From Prochlorococcus sp. AG-321-E21 (GTDB taxonomy: Bacteria; Cyanobacteriota; Cyanobacteriia; PCC-6307; Cyanobiaceae): a stretch of 59,748 nt of DNA. Position numbers and translations under genes: made by a program. Positions 1 through 10,112 of this stretch are shown here, piece after piece. Numbering within the stretch: the first letter of the stretch is position 1; each line of letters begins with the position of its first letter. The stretch lies in contig QBXH01000006.1 of assembly GCA_003283415.1 (NCBI GenBank), forward strand, positions 1 to 59,748. Reading direction: 5' to 3'. The notes beneath the pieces were generated by a model. It saw nothing but the letters and a program-made list of their open reading frames with translations, ran no database searches and was not told the DNA's origin.

Positions 1-1
1 T

Positions 2-52
2 CAAATGGGTGACAAATGGATGCCATGCTATATGCACCAACATAACCATTAA
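2..52 (+). CDS. possible C-terminal end of a gene entering from the left
   Basis: An open frame enters from the window edge and stops with TAA at 50-52. The visible tail is rich in Met, Cys, Trp and His and ends in an MHQHNH-type sequence, which could bind metal. It converges on the recombinase operon, whose terminator begins just after it. Only 16 codons are visible, so reality and function cannot be judged. Confidence 0.3.
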   Translation, partial: QMGDKWMPCYMHQHNH

Positions 53-71
53 AAAAGGAGCTAATTGCTCC
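51..71 (-). terminator. intrinsic terminator of the recombinase operon
   Basis: Read on the minus strand, a GGAGC/GCTCC stem with a five-base AT loop is followed directly by six T. It lies 24 bases past the stop of the last gene of the three-gene minus-strand operon, so it is the expected end of that transcript. Confidence 0.75.
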
Positions 72-94
72 CTAGATTAATCGACTGTCAATTT

Positions 95-376
95 CTAATA
101 AGGGAATGGTTCAGAGGTCATTTCTGTAACACCTAATTTCGCACAATAATCATAAACATCACGACCTTCTACACCAGAATATTCTTCTAATTTATTTGCT
201 ATTTTTCCACTCCATTGATCATTTTTAAGTGCAATACAAAGTTGTTTCCCTTTAAAATTTTTATAAACAGGTGTTAAACCAATAATCAAAACAAGTCCTA
301 ATCCGCCAATACTTATAATTGTTTTAGATTTTGTTGCCCAAAGTTCCTTAAAAAAAATTATAAAAAATCCTTTCAT
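95..376 (-). CDS. small membrane-anchored protein of the recombinase operon
   Basis: The 93-residue protein has a basic N-terminus and one hydrophobic segment at about residues 20-38, then a soluble tail with two Cys. No family was recognised. Its ATG shares one base with the stop of the ligase-like gene (TAATG), which implies translational coupling, and a terminator follows. It is therefore the third gene of the recombinase operon. A role tied to the other two is inferred from position only. Confidence 0.7.
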   Translation of the reverse strand: MKGFFIIFFKELWATKSKTIISIGGLGLVLIIGLTPVYKNFKGKQLCIALKNDQWSGKIANKLEEYSGVEGRDVYDYCAKLGVTEMTSEPFPY

Positions 377-1128
377 TAATACTTAATCGCCATCTGAGAA
401 TAAGGATAGCAACCATAAGATTTTTCTCTCAATAATTGTAATTTTCTAGAATTTATTTTTATAACTATTCCATCAGTAGGAATATCAGCAAAGATTTTTT
501 TAGACTTCCATGCTTGCCTATAAGTTTCTATTTGAGAAGTCCTATTTGCTTGATAACTTTCAAGTACGGAGAAGCCCAATTTCCTAAGGTAATTGAGACT
601 TTCGTATTGGTTGCAGTTACCGTTGATGATCTGGAAAGCTGCGAACGTGATTTTTTGGTTAGGTTCGTAGCTTTTGCTCCTGAGATATCCACTTGCGATT
701 CTTTGACTAAATGCGGGTTCTTCTTCTTTGGTAAATAATTCTCCACGAACCATAAAACTTGATCTAATGTTGATCTCTTTGGGGATACTTTTAATTGTTT
801 TGATTTTTTCCGAAACATCTATGCCTTTTCTACTAATTGCTTTTTCTAGATTGCCGTCTTTATAACTTATGGCAATAGCACAGCCGTCAACTTTTGCTTC
901 GACAATAATCCTAGTATTAGGCAAAAGACCTTCTAGAAACTCTTCTAGGTTGTCTTTAGGAAGTGATGGTAAAACTAATTTATTTTGCTTATTAAAGTAA
1001 TCGCATTTAGGGTTAATTCTTAAAAGATTTCTTTCTAACTGGTCAAACTGTTTATCTGTAATCAATGCACGGCCTGCACGATATTCGTCATCATAATATT
1101 TAATCTTTTCTTCTAGATATATAGTCAT
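376..1128 (-). CDS. DNA ligase-like adenylation-domain protein, NAD-dependent type
   Basis: The 250-residue protein matches the front of LigA. An Ia-like segment (YYDDEYRAG, about residues 11-19) is followed by nucleotidyltransferase motif I EAKVDG with the presumed AMP-accepting Lys79. A VRGELF motif, the PTDGIVIK motif and a terminal AIKY resembling motif V follow. It ends there, so the OB fold, zinc finger, HhH and BRCT domains of ordinary LigA (about 670 residues) are absent. It starts in an ATGA overlap with the recombinase stop. By eye, part of the gene (about 540-740) is richer in G+C than its neighbours. It may seal DNA, transfer AMP to another target, or be a degraded ligase. Confidence 0.8.
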   Translation of the reverse strand: MTIYLEEKIKYYDDEYRAGRALITDKQFDQLERNLLRINPKCDYFNKQNKLVLPSLPKDNLEEFLEGLLPNTRIIVEAKVDGCAIAISYKDGNLEKAISRKGIDVSEKIKTIKSIPKEINIRSSFMVRGELFTKEEEPAFSQRIASGYLRSKSYEPNQKITFAAFQIINGNCNQYESLNYLRKLGFSVLESYQANRTSQIETYRQAWKSKKIFADIPTDGIVIKINSRKLQLLREKSYGCYPYSQMAIKY

Positions 1129-3119
1129 TTTTTAGCGTTTTTCTCCATAGTTTCTACGAACTTTTTACCAAGTGGAGTACTTAATAGTTCCTTATTAGCC
1201 ATTAATCTTTTCCCTACTTCGCTTTCAAAAGTTAAAGGTTTCCAATCAATTTTCTTTTTAGGCTTAGGAAATCTGATATCTCTACCAGCTTTTAAACTTA
1301 ATTTTTTATAGTATTCATAGCTTTTTAATTCTGATTCTTTTACTTGTTGTAAATCAACTCCAAAAGCAAATAAATCTTCTGCACTTGTATCTAATCCTTT
1401 ATATTCATTTGTTATAAAGTCATACATTCCAATACCAACATCAAATTTTATAGGGCTTTCATACTTTCTAGCTTTACTTACCTTTTTTGGAATTAAAACT
1501 TCAACAGCTAAACCAATCTCTTTTAAAAATAAATTAAATTCTGATCTTTTTTCTTTTATAAATCTATCTTTATCTAAAAATAATTTAACTTTATCTTGGA
1601 TATCTTTAGCAGCTTGTTTTCCTGATTTCTTTCGTTGTAAATTCTGTAAATCTAATATTGTTCGCTGATATTTTATTTCTGCTTTTTCATATTCTTCTGT
1701 AGCTTCAAGTTGTTGTTTTTCTAAATTTATTGGAACTGCTCTCCCTTCAGCAAAATATTCCGATTCTGCTTTTTTAAAATTTTCTAATTTAGCTTTTATT
1801 TGATTTTTTTCATCTAAAGCTTTTAATCTTTTATCTTTTTGTATTTCAACTTCTTCTTCGTGTTTTTCATCAGTCAAATAATCTTCCCATCTAAATAACT
1901 TAATTCGGTTTAAGATTTCTAATTCATTATCAATATTGTTATGAATTTGCTTGTAAGGAACAGTATTAGTAGCTTTGCAATTTAAATCCCCGTAAGCTTT
2001 GGCATTGTGACATTGTAAGAAAGCCATTTCTACTTCTACTTTTTCTCCACCTTTAGCCCATTTTTTTGTGCCAACAATTCTTCTTCTTGTAATAACATCC
2101 ATACGACCACCGCAATGACCGCAGCGTATTACTCCTTGAAATAAATTAACTGTTTTATTTGTTGAGCCTGTAAAAGTTCTATTTAGTTTTCTGTTTTCTT
2201 TTGCTGCTGCGACCCTTTCAAATTGTTCTGTAGTAATAATTGGAGGGAATGGATAGCAAACAACTCCTCGCTTTGTCTTCTCTCCTAAAACTGCTCTATT
2301 TGTGAGGATGCACCTCATAATTGAATCTTTACTTAAATATTTATTTTTTCCATTTAAAGGACTTTTTACACCTTCGTTCTTTAAAATTTTTGCAATTTTC
2401 GCTATCCCCATTGTTTCAGACATATTAAAAATTCTTTGTACTAATTTCTTCTCTTCTTCAAAAGCTTTTGCTTTACCTGTAATTTCATCTATATAAATCC
2501 AAAAACTATATAAATTACCTTTAGTTCCTTTTTTTCTAGGTTTAAAAGAACTAAAGTCTCCCTCTGCTAGTTGTTTAGCTATTTTTTCTTCAGAACCATT
2601 TTTCCTACGTCTTTTTTCTTCCCACTCACTAGCTGCAGCCATGCTTGCACCTAAGAATTGAAACCATGAAGCATCATCTGTTCCGTTAAATGGGTTTCCT
2701 CCTAATTGAACAAATGCCAATTCCAAACCACTATCAAGAATTTTATTAAGGAGTTTTGTTGCTTCTCTAGCTCTAGATCTAGTTAATCGACTCCAACTTT
2801 CAACGACCACACAAGTTCCTCTAGGAATTTCCCCTCTTTCAGCAGCTTTTATTAATAAAGATAATGCTCCAATTTCACTATTTTTACCCCTACCAGATAC
2901 TCCTAAATCTTTAAATTCAAATCCATCTAAATTTTTATATATTGGATGATCTCTAAGCCAATTAAGATAATCTTGCTCTTGTCTGTCTGCTCCTGATTTA
3001 TCTTCTCCTGTTTGTGCCTTAGTACTAACTCGGATATATGAGACAGAAAACTTAGTAGCAACTGTTGTTACTTTACTGTTTGATATAGAAGTTTTTGTAG
3101 ATGTTTCTGCCATTACCAA
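1125..3119 (-). CDS. large serine recombinase
   Basis: The 664-residue protein begins with a resolvase/invertase catalytic domain. The nucleophile is probably Ser32 in YIRVSTKAQ, with Arg30 and the basic SRLTRSR segment at 110-116 as active-site support. A recombinase domain (about 190-310), a zinc ribbon (Cys333, 336, 370, 381) and a charged coiled coil (about 420-490) follow. This is the usual plan of phage and transposon integrases. No tRNA or clear att repeat was seen at either end. It is first in an operon with the ligase-like and membrane genes. Met3 is an alternative start. It probably reflects horizontal transfer next to crtL. Confidence 0.92.
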   Translation of the reverse strand: MVMAETSTKTSISNSKVTTVATKFSVSYIRVSTKAQTGEDKSGADRQEQDYLNWLRDHPIYKNLDGFEFKDLGVSGRGKNSEIGALSLLIKAAERGEIPRGTCVVVESWSRLTRSRAREATKLLNKILDSGLELAFVQLGGNPFNGTDDASWFQFLGASMAAASEWEEKRRRKNGSEEKIAKQLAEGDFSSFKPRKKGTKGNLYSFWIYIDEITGKAKAFEEEKKLVQRIFNMSETMGIAKIAKILKNEGVKSPLNGKNKYLSKDSIMRCILTNRAVLGEKTKRGVVCYPFPPIITTEQFERVAAAKENRKLNRTFTGSTNKTVNLFQGVIRCGHCGGRMDVITRRRIVGTKKWAKGGEKVEVEMAFLQCHNAKAYGDLNCKATNTVPYKQIHNNIDNELEILNRIKLFRWEDYLTDEKHEEEVEIQKDKRLKALDEKNQIKAKLENFKKAESEYFAEGRAVPINLEKQQLEATEEYEKAEIKYQRTILDLQNLQRKKSGKQAAKDIQDKVKLFLDKDRFIKEKRSEFNLFLKEIGLAVEVLIPKKVSKARKYESPIKFDVGIGMYDFITNEYKGLDTSAEDLFAFGVDLQQVKESELKSYEYYKKLSLKAGRDIRFPKPKKKIDWKPLTFESEVGKRLMANKELLSTPLGKKFVETMEKNAKK

Positions 3120-3179
3120 GAATTAACTTAAAGGTAGTATGGCAAAGGTTTTATGTTATGACAAAAGGGGTAGAATGAG

Positions 3180-4391
3180 TCATTTTATCTTTAACATCCC
3201 AAGCTTAACTTTTAAAGGTGAATTGATAAACATTTTGCTCATTACATAAATTAATTTAGGTAATGGAAGTGTATTGGTTAGAAAACCTACCCATTCTTTC
3301 GTTGATAATTTGAAGAAGTTAGAAAAGAAACTTCTTAATTTACTCTCATCAAAGCTCATTAATCTTCTGAGTCCGTATTGATAGAGTCTATGTCTTTGAG
3401 TTAATTCATATGGCCACAGTACTGACCATCCTTTAGTGGCTAATTCTAGTGAACTATATTCTGGTTCTTTCAAAAAGATTGCTAATTTCTCAGCAAGAAG
3501 TGGAGCTCTTCTTAATAGAGATCCAACCATATATCCAGATGCGGGATGAACCATACTTGCTGCTCCTCCAAAACCTAGAACTGATTGATTTTTATATGGT
3601 AGTGGTAGATTCATTGGAAATAAGCAATTCTCCTCATGAAAAATCTCTGATACTTTTACACCTTTATTGTGTAATCTACTTAAAAGTCTTTTTCTTAGAT
3701 GGTCTTGAGAAAAAGCAGGGTAACTAGCTAGTGATGTCTCTTCAACAAAATAGGTTTCATTACCTAAATCCATTGCATAAAGAAAGGAGGGAGATTTCAA
3801 CAACTCATCATCATCTAAATGGTCAGAACGAAAATCCATTAAAACAAATTGATCTTTATTTACAGGAGGATTAGAAAATTTACCTACTATTCCATAAGCA
3901 GCTTGCTGGGCTAATCCTTTCGAATTTGGTCTTTTAATAAATTTACTATTGTGTCCGCTTGCATCTATAACTAATCTTGCCTTTAGTTTTAACCCTGATA
4001 AGCAAATTACTTCAGAAATTTTGTTTTCTGATTTAATTAATTTTGCAGTTTCATTCAACCATTGAATACCATTGCATTTCTTCAAAAGGTCATTTTGAAA
4101 AGCTTCCTGATTTATTAACCCATAATCATAAAAATGTTTTGTGGGATTATTCCCTTTCTCCTTTATTCCATCTCCAAAATAGCTGACAGTTTCTGACCAT
4201 CTATGAGATAGTAAGGACTCTAAACCTAATTCCTCCAATTCAGAGGCCCAGATCCCATAAGTGTTTTCCCATTTTTCATGAGGAGATTTTGTAGATATGC
4301 CTTTAATATTAAGACTTTGTTTGGCTAACTCTGAAGCTAAACATAAAGCAGCAGGCCCAGAACCTAATATTAAAATATCAAGAATTTGCAT
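3180..4391 (-). CDS. crtL: lycopene cyclase (CrtL type)
   Basis: The protein has an N-terminal FAD-binding Rossmann motif (LILGSGPAALCLA), a central DASGHNSKF segment and the FGGAASMVHPASGY segment typical of CrtL/LCY lycopene cyclases. The length of 403 residues fits. It closes ionone rings on lycopene at the membrane for carotene synthesis. Picocyanobacteria have beta- and epsilon-type paralogues, and which one this is was not settled by eye. It lies 22 bases downstream of gyrA on the same strand. Confidence 0.9.
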   Translation of the reverse strand: MQILDILILGSGPAALCLASELAKQSLNIKGISTKSPHEKWENTYGIWASELEELGLESLLSHRWSETVSYFGDGIKEKGNNPTKHFYDYGLINQEAFQNDLLKKCNGIQWLNETAKLIKSENKISEVICLSGLKLKARLVIDASGHNSKFIKRPNSKGLAQQAAYGIVGKFSNPPVNKDQFVLMDFRSDHLDDDELLKSPSFLYAMDLGNETYFVEETSLASYPAFSQDHLRKRLLSRLHNKGVKVSEIFHEENCLFPMNLPLPYKNQSVLGFGGAASMVHPASGYMVGSLLRRAPLLAEKLAIFLKEPEYSSLELATKGWSVLWPYELTQRHRLYQYGLRRLMSFDESKLRSFFSNFFKLSTKEWVGFLTNTLPLPKLIYVMSKMFINSPLKVKLGMLKIK

Positions 4392-4413
4392 AAAAATTTT
4401 AATCTAAAGGTTG

Positions 4414-7011
4414 TTAAGTTTCTTCTTCATTAGAAATTAGTTGATCTTCTTCCTCAATTTGTTCATGAGGAACCAACACAACCTCCGATAAATGATCTCC
4501 ATCATCTAATCGTTGTAGTTTTACACCTGTCGCAGCTCTTGATTGTTGAGAAATTTTATCAGCATTAGTTCTAACAATTACACCTCTTTCGGTAACCAAA
4601 AGTAATTCTTCACCTTCTCCAAGAACTTTTAGTCCAACGAGTGAATCATCTTTTATTCTGAATTTTATTGCTCTTAGTCCCATTCCTGCGCGTTTTTGTA
4701 ATCTAAAATTTGTTACTGGAACTCTTTTTCCAAGACCGAAAGCACTGGCTAATAGAACCCAGGGTCCATTTGAAGACTTACTTTCAATATCTTCCTCATT
4801 CTCAAGATCCTCCTCAAGATTCGCCAGTTGATCTACAAGGTCACGACTTAAAACATCCATTGAAACAAGTTTATCGTCGTTTTTTAAGTTCATTGATTTA
4901 ACACCTCTAGCAGTTCTTCCAAGAGGTCTTAATTCATTGATATCTAACCTAAAATGAATGGTCATTCCTCTTCTTGAACCAATTAAGACACTATCTCCTT
5001 CTGTTGATAATCTAACCCAAGTTAGAGCATCTCCTTCTTCTAGGTTAATTGCTATTAGCCCATTTGAACGTACTTTTGAAAAAGCAGATAGTGGAGTCCT
5101 TTTTATAAAGCCAGCTTTGGTTAGCATTAATAAATAACACTCATTATCAAAAGAATCTACTGAAACAAGAGATGTGATTTGTTCTTCTCTCGGTATGGGG
5201 AGTAGTTGAACAGAGGGAGTCCCTTTAGCTGTTCTACTACTAATAGGTACTCGATAAGCTGGAAGTGCATAAGCTACTCCTCTTTCACTGAAAAGCAAAA
5301 GAGAATCATGATCATTGCAGCTTATGAATAATTTAACTTCATCATCTTGTTGGTTTTTTGTTCCCGCTTTACCTCTAGATCCCCTACTTGTGGATTCGAA
5401 TTCACTCACAGGCATTCTTTTTAAGTATCCTGCAGTAGTTAATAAAACAACGGATCTTTCATTGGCAATTAAGTCAATATCATCTAATCCCCCGCCTAAA
5501 TTGAGAATCTCTGTTTTTCTTGGAGATGAAAATCTTTCGTCTATTTTACAAAGCTCTTCAAGAATAATTTCATTTATCCTCTCCTTATCATTCAATATGT
5601 TTTTGTAATCTGTGATTTTTCTTGTAAGCTCGTCATGTTCTGCTTTGATTTTATCTGCCTCTAAAGCGGTTAATCGTCTTAATTGCATTTGTAAAATTGC
5701 ATCTGCTTGAATTACAGATAATTCATGATCATTTTGCAATTGTTCTCTTGCTGTATTTGTATCTTTTGCAGATCTTATTAAATTTATTATGTTATCCATG
5801 GCGTCAAGAGCTAAAAGAAGACCTTTGATAATGTGATCTCTCTCTTCTGCTTTTTTCAATAAGAAACTTGTCCTCCTTTTAATTGTTTCAATTCTAAATT
5901 CTAGAAATACATCTAGCATTTTCCTGAGAGAAAGGGTTGTTGGTTCTCCTTTGACGAGGGCTAAAATGTTTGCGCTAAAATTATTTTGTAGAGGTGTTAT
6001 TTTAAATAAATTATTCAGAACAACTTGAGGATAGGCATCTCTTTTAAGCTCAATCACAATTCTCATCCCATCTCTATCACTTTCATCTCGAATATCAGAT
6101 ATCCCATCTAATCTTTTCTCATTTACTAGATCTGCGATTCTTTCTATAAGAGCTGCTTTATTAGTTTGAAATGGAAGCTCAGTAATTATTACTGCATCCT
6201 TTTCTGCTCTTCCAGGAGATTTGATTTGTTCAATATCTGCAACCCCTCTCATAGTTATCGACCCTTTTCCTGATTTAAATGTTTCTCTGATACCCTCTTT
6301 TCCTAATATCTGTCCTCCAGTTGGAAAATCTGGTCCTTTTATTAATTCAAAAAGTTCTTTATCTTCTGTTAAGGGATTTTTGATGATGCATTTAATACCA
6401 TCAATTAATTCTCCTAAATTATGCGGGGGTATGTTTGTTGCCATTCCTACAGCAATGCCTGATGATCCATTTAATAGAAGCTGAGGTATCCTTGCTGGTA
6501 AAACTGTTGGTTCTTGTTGTGATCCATCAAAATTATCGGAAAAATCCACAGTCTCAGATTCAATATCTTCGAGTAAACTTTCATCTGTTAGGGATTGAAG
6601 ACGTGATTCTGTATATCTCATCGCGGCAGGCGGATCATTATCTACAGATCCGAAATTTCCATGACCATCTATTAATGGCATTCTCATAGAGAAATCCTGA
6701 GCCATCCGTACTAATGCATCATAAACAGCAGTATCTCCATGAGGGTGGTACTTTCCTAAAACCTCTCCAACAACTCTTGCACATTTTCTGTATGGCCTGC
6801 CGCTTGTTAAACCAAGTTCATACATCGCATACAAAATCCTTCTGTGAACTGGTTTTAATCCATCTCTTGCATCTGGAAGAGCACGTCCTACAATCACACT
6901 CATCGCATACTCTAGGTAAGAGCGCGACATTTCATTTCTTAAATCAGTCTGGATGATTCGATCGTTATTTTCACTCAGACCAAAATTCTCAGAATCAACA
7001 ATATCGGACAT
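4414..7011 (-). CDS. gyrA: DNA gyrase subunit A
   Basis: The 865-residue protein has the N-terminal breakage-reunion domain with catalytic Tyr133 in AMRYTESRL and the preceding HPHGD segment. The C-terminal half carries the beta-pinwheel repeats, with a [11 protein letters not shown] GyrA box. It pairs with GyrB to introduce negative supercoils. The length is normal. It is divergent from guaB, with a short AT-rich promoter region between them. Confidence 0.97.
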   Translation of the reverse strand: MSDIVDSENFGLSENNDRIIQTDLRNEMSRSYLEYAMSVIVGRALPDARDGLKPVHRRILYAMYELGLTSGRPYRKCARVVGEVLGKYHPHGDTAVYDALVRMAQDFSMRMPLIDGHGNFGSVDNDPPAAMRYTESRLQSLTDESLLEDIESETVDFSDNFDGSQQEPTVLPARIPQLLLNGSSGIAVGMATNIPPHNLGELIDGIKCIIKNPLTEDKELFELIKGPDFPTGGQILGKEGIRETFKSGKGSITMRGVADIEQIKSPGRAEKDAVIITELPFQTNKAALIERIADLVNEKRLDGISDIRDESDRDGMRIVIELKRDAYPQVVLNNLFKITPLQNNFSANILALVKGEPTTLSLRKMLDVFLEFRIETIKRRTSFLLKKAEERDHIIKGLLLALDAMDNIINLIRSAKDTNTAREQLQNDHELSVIQADAILQMQLRRLTALEADKIKAEHDELTRKITDYKNILNDKERINEIILEELCKIDERFSSPRKTEILNLGGGLDDIDLIANERSVVLLTTAGYLKRMPVSEFESTSRGSRGKAGTKNQQDDEVKLFISCNDHDSLLLFSERGVAYALPAYRVPISSRTAKGTPSVQLLPIPREEQITSLVSVDSFDNECYLLMLTKAGFIKRTPLSAFSKVRSNGLIAINLEEGDALTWVRLSTEGDSVLIGSRRGMTIHFRLDINELRPLGRTARGVKSMNLKNDDKLVSMDVLSRDLVDQLANLEEDLENEEDIESKSSNGPWVLLASAFGLGKRVPVTNFRLQKRAGMGLRAIKFRIKDDSLVGLKVLGEGEELLLVTERGVIVRTNADKISQQSRAATGVKLQRLDDGDHLSEVVLVPHEQIEEEDQLISNEEET

Positions 7012-7190
7012 ATAAAAAACCTTTATTTAATAATAATCCCTGATTGTCAGAATAAATAAAAAAAAGCTAATAATTAATTTTCAAATACTCACATTTATAC
7101 ACAAATAATAAAAAAACTCTTTTGTTTTTCAATAATTCTTGGCTTATTACACCTTTAGTTGTTAATTTAATCAGAATAATTAATAAATTC

Positions 7191-8354
7191 GTGAATATTG
7201 AAATTGGTTTAAACAAAAAAGTTAGAAGGGCCTACGGTATTGATGAAATAGCGTTAGTGCCTGGTAATCGAACCTTAGATTACGATTTAACCAATCCTTC
7301 TTGGTCAATTGGAAATATTGAGAGAGAAATCCCTATTATTGCTAGTGCAATGGATAGTGTTGTTGATGTAAGTACAGCTGTAGAGCTTTCTAAGTTGGGA
7401 GCCCTTGGTGTTCTTAATATGGAAGGGATTCAGACAAGATATGAAAATCCAAAAGAGGTATTGAGTCAAATCTCATCTGTCGGGAAAAGAGAATTTGTTC
7501 CCTTAATGCAAAAAATATACAGTGAACCTATAAAAGAAGATCTAATAATACAAAGAATTAACGAAATTAAAGATAAAGGTGGGATAGCAGCTTTAAGTGG
7601 AACCCCTCAAGCTGCTATTAAATTTAAAGAAACACTAGTCAAATCAAAAATAGATTTATTTTTTCTTCAAGGGACAGTAGTTTCAACAGAGCATTTGGGT
7701 ATGGATGGAAAGGAAACATTAAACATTAAGAGTCTCTGTGAATCTTTAAAAGTACCTGTTGTTGCTGGGAATTGTGTAACTTATAAAGTCGCGCATCTTC
7801 TTATGAAAGCTGGTGTATCAGGACTTATGGTGGGAATTGGTCCGGGTGCTGCTTGTACTTCAAGAGGGGTTTTAGGTATCGGCATACCCCAGGCAACAGC
7901 AATATCAGACTGCAGTTCAGCAAGAGATGATTATTTTGAAGAAACTGGTTGTTATGTTCCAATAATTGCTGATGGCGGAATTATTACAGGTGGAGATATC
8001 TGTAAATGTATTGCTTGTGGTTCTGATGCTGTAATGATCGGTTCTCCAATAGCTAAATCATTAACTGCACCAGGGAACGGATTTCACTGGGGAATGGCAA
8101 CACCTAGTCCTGTTTTACCAAGAGGGACAAGAATTGAAGTTGGTTCTACTGGTTCTTTAGAAAGAATCATAAAAGGTCCGGCATTACTCGATGACGGGAC
8201 ACATAATTTACTTGGAGCAATTAGGACATCAATGAGTACTCTTGGAGCTAAAAATATTAAAGAAATGCAAAATGTTGAGATTGTAATTGCACCATCTCTC
8301 TTGACAGAGGGCAAAGTATATCAAAAAGCTCAACAACTCGGAATGGGTAAATAA
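7191..8354 (+). CDS. guaB: IMP dehydrogenase-family protein, GuaB3 type
   Basis: It has a TIM-barrel IMPDH fold with the GIGPGAACTSR catalytic loop and the VMIGSPIA phosphate-binding segment. There is no CBS insertion, as in the actinobacterial/cyanobacterial GuaB3 group. The frame is open from 7122, but the GTG at 7191 gives the usual 387-residue protein and is preferred. It is assigned to guanine nucleotide synthesis. Yfr1 and trxA follow, the conserved cyanobacterial order. Confidence 0.93.
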   Translation: MNIEIGLNKKVRRAYGIDEIALVPGNRTLDYDLTNPSWSIGNIEREIPIIASAMDSVVDVSTAVELSKLGALGVLNMEGIQTRYENPKEVLSQISSVGKREFVPLMQKIYSEPIKEDLIIQRINEIKDKGGIAALSGTPQAAIKFKETLVKSKIDLFFLQGTVVSTEHLGMDGKETLNIKSLCESLKVPVVAGNCVTYKVAHLLMKAGVSGLMVGIGPGAACTSRGVLGIGIPQATAISDCSSARDDYFEETGCYVPIIADGGIITGGDICKCIACGSDAVMIGSPIAKSLTAPGNGFHWGMATPSPVLPRGTRIEVGSTGSLERIIKGPALLDDGTHNLLGAIRTSMSTLGAKNIKEMQNVEIVIAPSLLTEGKVYQKAQQLGMGK

Positions 8355-8414
8355 TATGAAATCTTAAAGCTTTTAATGGTTAAAATTTCTCTTTACGAGT
8401 TATGATTAAAATAT

Positions 8415-8469
8415 GGGGGAAACCTCATACTCCTCACACACCAAATCGCCCGATTTATCGGGCTTTTTT
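8415..8469 (+). ncRNA. yfr1: small regulatory RNA Yfr1
   Basis: Between guaB and trxA lies a GGGGGAAACCTC 5' end, then the unstructured motif ACTCCTCACAC (8429-8439). A terminator stem GCCCGAT/ATCGGGC (8448-8463) followed by T6 ends it. Length, motif and position are those of Yfr1, a cyanobacterial sRNA known to pair with porin and other mRNAs. A -10-like TATGAT/TAAAAT stretch lies just upstream (8401-8412). Confidence 0.95.
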
Positions 8470-8560
8470 AAGTTGTTTTGTTACTTATATGTGTTTATCT
8501 GTAATGAAATCATCACTTAAAAGAATAGCTTGCTAAATTTTCTAAAGGAATATTTAAATT

Positions 8561-8884
8561 ATGTCATCAGCTCCAGCCGTCACTGATTCTTCATTTGACA
8601 AAGAGGTTTTGCAAAGTGATCTGCCAGTCTTGGTTGATTTTTGGGCTCCATGGTGTGGTCCTTGCAGGATGGTCGCACCAGTTGTAGAAGAAATTTCTAA
8701 AGACTTTGAAGGCAAAATTAAAGTATTTAAATTAAATACAGATGAGAATCCAAATGTTGCAAGTCAGTATGGAATCAGAAGTATCCCAACCTTAATGATC
8801 TTTAAAGGTGGACAGAAAGTTGATACTGTTGTCGGAGCAGTGCCAAAAGCGACTCTTTCAAGTACTTTATCGAAACACTTATAA
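8561..8884 (+). CDS. trxA: thioredoxin (m type)
   Basis: The 107-residue protein has the redox motif WCGPC (Cys32, Cys35), the cis-Pro region SIPTLMIF and DFWAPW, all standard for thioredoxin. It reduces target disulfides in the cytosol with electrons from photosystem I or NADPH. hisH follows after 9 bases. Confidence 0.97.
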   Translation: MSSAPAVTDSSFDKEVLQSDLPVLVDFWAPWCGPCRMVAPVVEEISKDFEGKIKVFKLNTDENPNVASQYGIRSIPTLMIFKGGQKVDTVVGAVPKATLSSTLSKHL

Positions 8885-8893
8885 AATAAAGTA

Positions 8894-9511
8894 TTGTCTA
8901 AAATAGGACTTATAGACTATGGGATGGGTAATATTCATTCCGTAACAAAAGCCTTAGAAAGCCTTGAAGAAGAAATAATTTTAATTAGAAATAATTATGA
9001 AATAAAAGACTGTAAAGCTTTAATACTTCCTGGTGTGGGTTCATTTGATCCTGCAATAAATAATCTCAGTAATACAGGGTTAATTATTGATATTAAAAAT
9101 TGGATTAAAAGTGGTAAATCATTTTTGGGCATTTGTCTTGGATTGCAACTACTTTTTGAATCAAGTGATGAAGGTTCAATTAATGGACTTGGAATAGTAA
9201 ATGGCCAAATAAAAAAAATCCCTCAACTGTCTGATCAAAGAATCCCCCATGTTGGATGGTGTGAACTTTTCCCAACAAAAAATAATAGCTTATTAAAAGA
9301 GGATGAATTAAATAATTGGGTATATTTTGTTCATTCTTATCATGCAGTGCCATCAAATACTGATTTAATAACTGCAAATGTTAGTTATGGTTCTGAGAAA
9401 TTGACAGCAATGATAGAAAAAGATAATTTACTTGCTTGCCAGTTTCATCCTGAAAAATCAGGGAAAACTGGAGAAAAACTTTTACGTAGATGGATTAAAA
9501 GGATTCAATAA
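8894..9511 (+). CDS. hisH: imidazole glycerol phosphate synthase glutaminase subunit
   Basis: It is a class I glutamine amidotransferase with the nucleophile Cys81 in LGICLGLQ and the His-Glu pair in CQFHPEKSG. It supplies ammonia to HisF for histidine synthesis. The first codon is TTG at 8894, since the conserved IGLIDYGMGN begins three residues later and no upstream ATG fits. The 205-residue length is normal. Confidence 0.95.
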   Translation: MSKIGLIDYGMGNIHSVTKALESLEEEIILIRNNYEIKDCKALILPGVGSFDPAINNLSNTGLIIDIKNWIKSGKSFLGICLGLQLLFESSDEGSINGLGIVNGQIKKIPQLSDQRIPHVGWCELFPTKNNSLLKEDELNNWVYFVHSYHAVPSNTDLITANVSYGSEKLTAMIEKDNLLACQFHPEKSGKTGEKLLRRWIKRIQ

Positions 9512-9524
9512 TATCATTTAGTAT

Positions 9525-10112
9525 ATGAAAACAAATTTGAGGTTAATTGGGGGACGAAAGCTTGAGTCCCCTAATAATATTGGCACTAGGCCAACAACCT
9601 TAATGGTAAGAGAAGCAATTTTCAATATTTTGAAAAATACTGTAGAAAACTCTAGTTGGCTAGATTTATTTAGTGGAACAGGGGTAATATCCTGTGAAGC
9701 ATATAATCATGGAGCAAAAAAAATAGTTGCAATTGAAAAAAACAAAAACAATGCAAAAATTTGTTTGAAAAATCTATATTCATTGCAAAATATAGTTAAT
9801 CGAAAAAATGATATTGATGTTATTTGCAAAGATGTATTAATTTGGACAAAGCCCAATGCTGAGAGGAGTATCTCTTCTTCAAATGACTTTAATAAAATAA
9901 AATTTGACTTTATCTACTTAGATCCCCCATATAGAGCTGATTACCATGAATTACTTTTAAATCAAATTTTTAATTGTAATTTTATAAAGAAAGGCACTAT
10001 TGTTATTTGCGAACATTCACTCAATTTACATATTAAGAAGAATATTTTGTGGGAGATTTATGATGTTAGAACTTATGGTCAATCAAAATTGACTTTTTTA
10101 ATCCATATCTAA
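9525..10112 (+). CDS. rsmD: 16S rRNA (guanine966-N2)-methyltransferase
   Basis: The protein begins with the RIIGG-like [10 protein letters not shown], then [16 protein letters not shown], the SAM-binding [14 protein letters not shown] and the catalytic DPPY in [10 protein letters not shown]. This is the RsmD family plan, and the 195-residue length fits. It modifies 16S rRNA during 30S assembly. Its end overlaps the convergent petG end by 15 bases. Confidence 0.9.
   Translation: MKTNLRLIGGRKLESPNNIGTRPTTLMVREAIFNILKNTVENSSWLDLFSGTGVISCEAYNHGAKKIVAIEKNKNNAKICLKNLYSLQNIVNRKNDIDVICKDVLIWTKPNAERSISSSNDFNKIKFDFIYLDPPYRADYHELLLNQIFNCNFIKKGTIVICEHSLNLHIKKNILWEIYDVRTYGQSKLTFLIHI

Noticed and set aside
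514..818. Frames overlapping the ligase-like gene on both strands
   Set aside because: They have no family features and lie within a gene whose motifs are clear; they are shadows.
1..3180. Attachment sites for the serine recombinase
   Set aside because: The ends of the operon (1-95 and 3120-3180) were compared by eye for direct or inverted repeats and for a tRNA gene. None was convincing, so no att site is listed.
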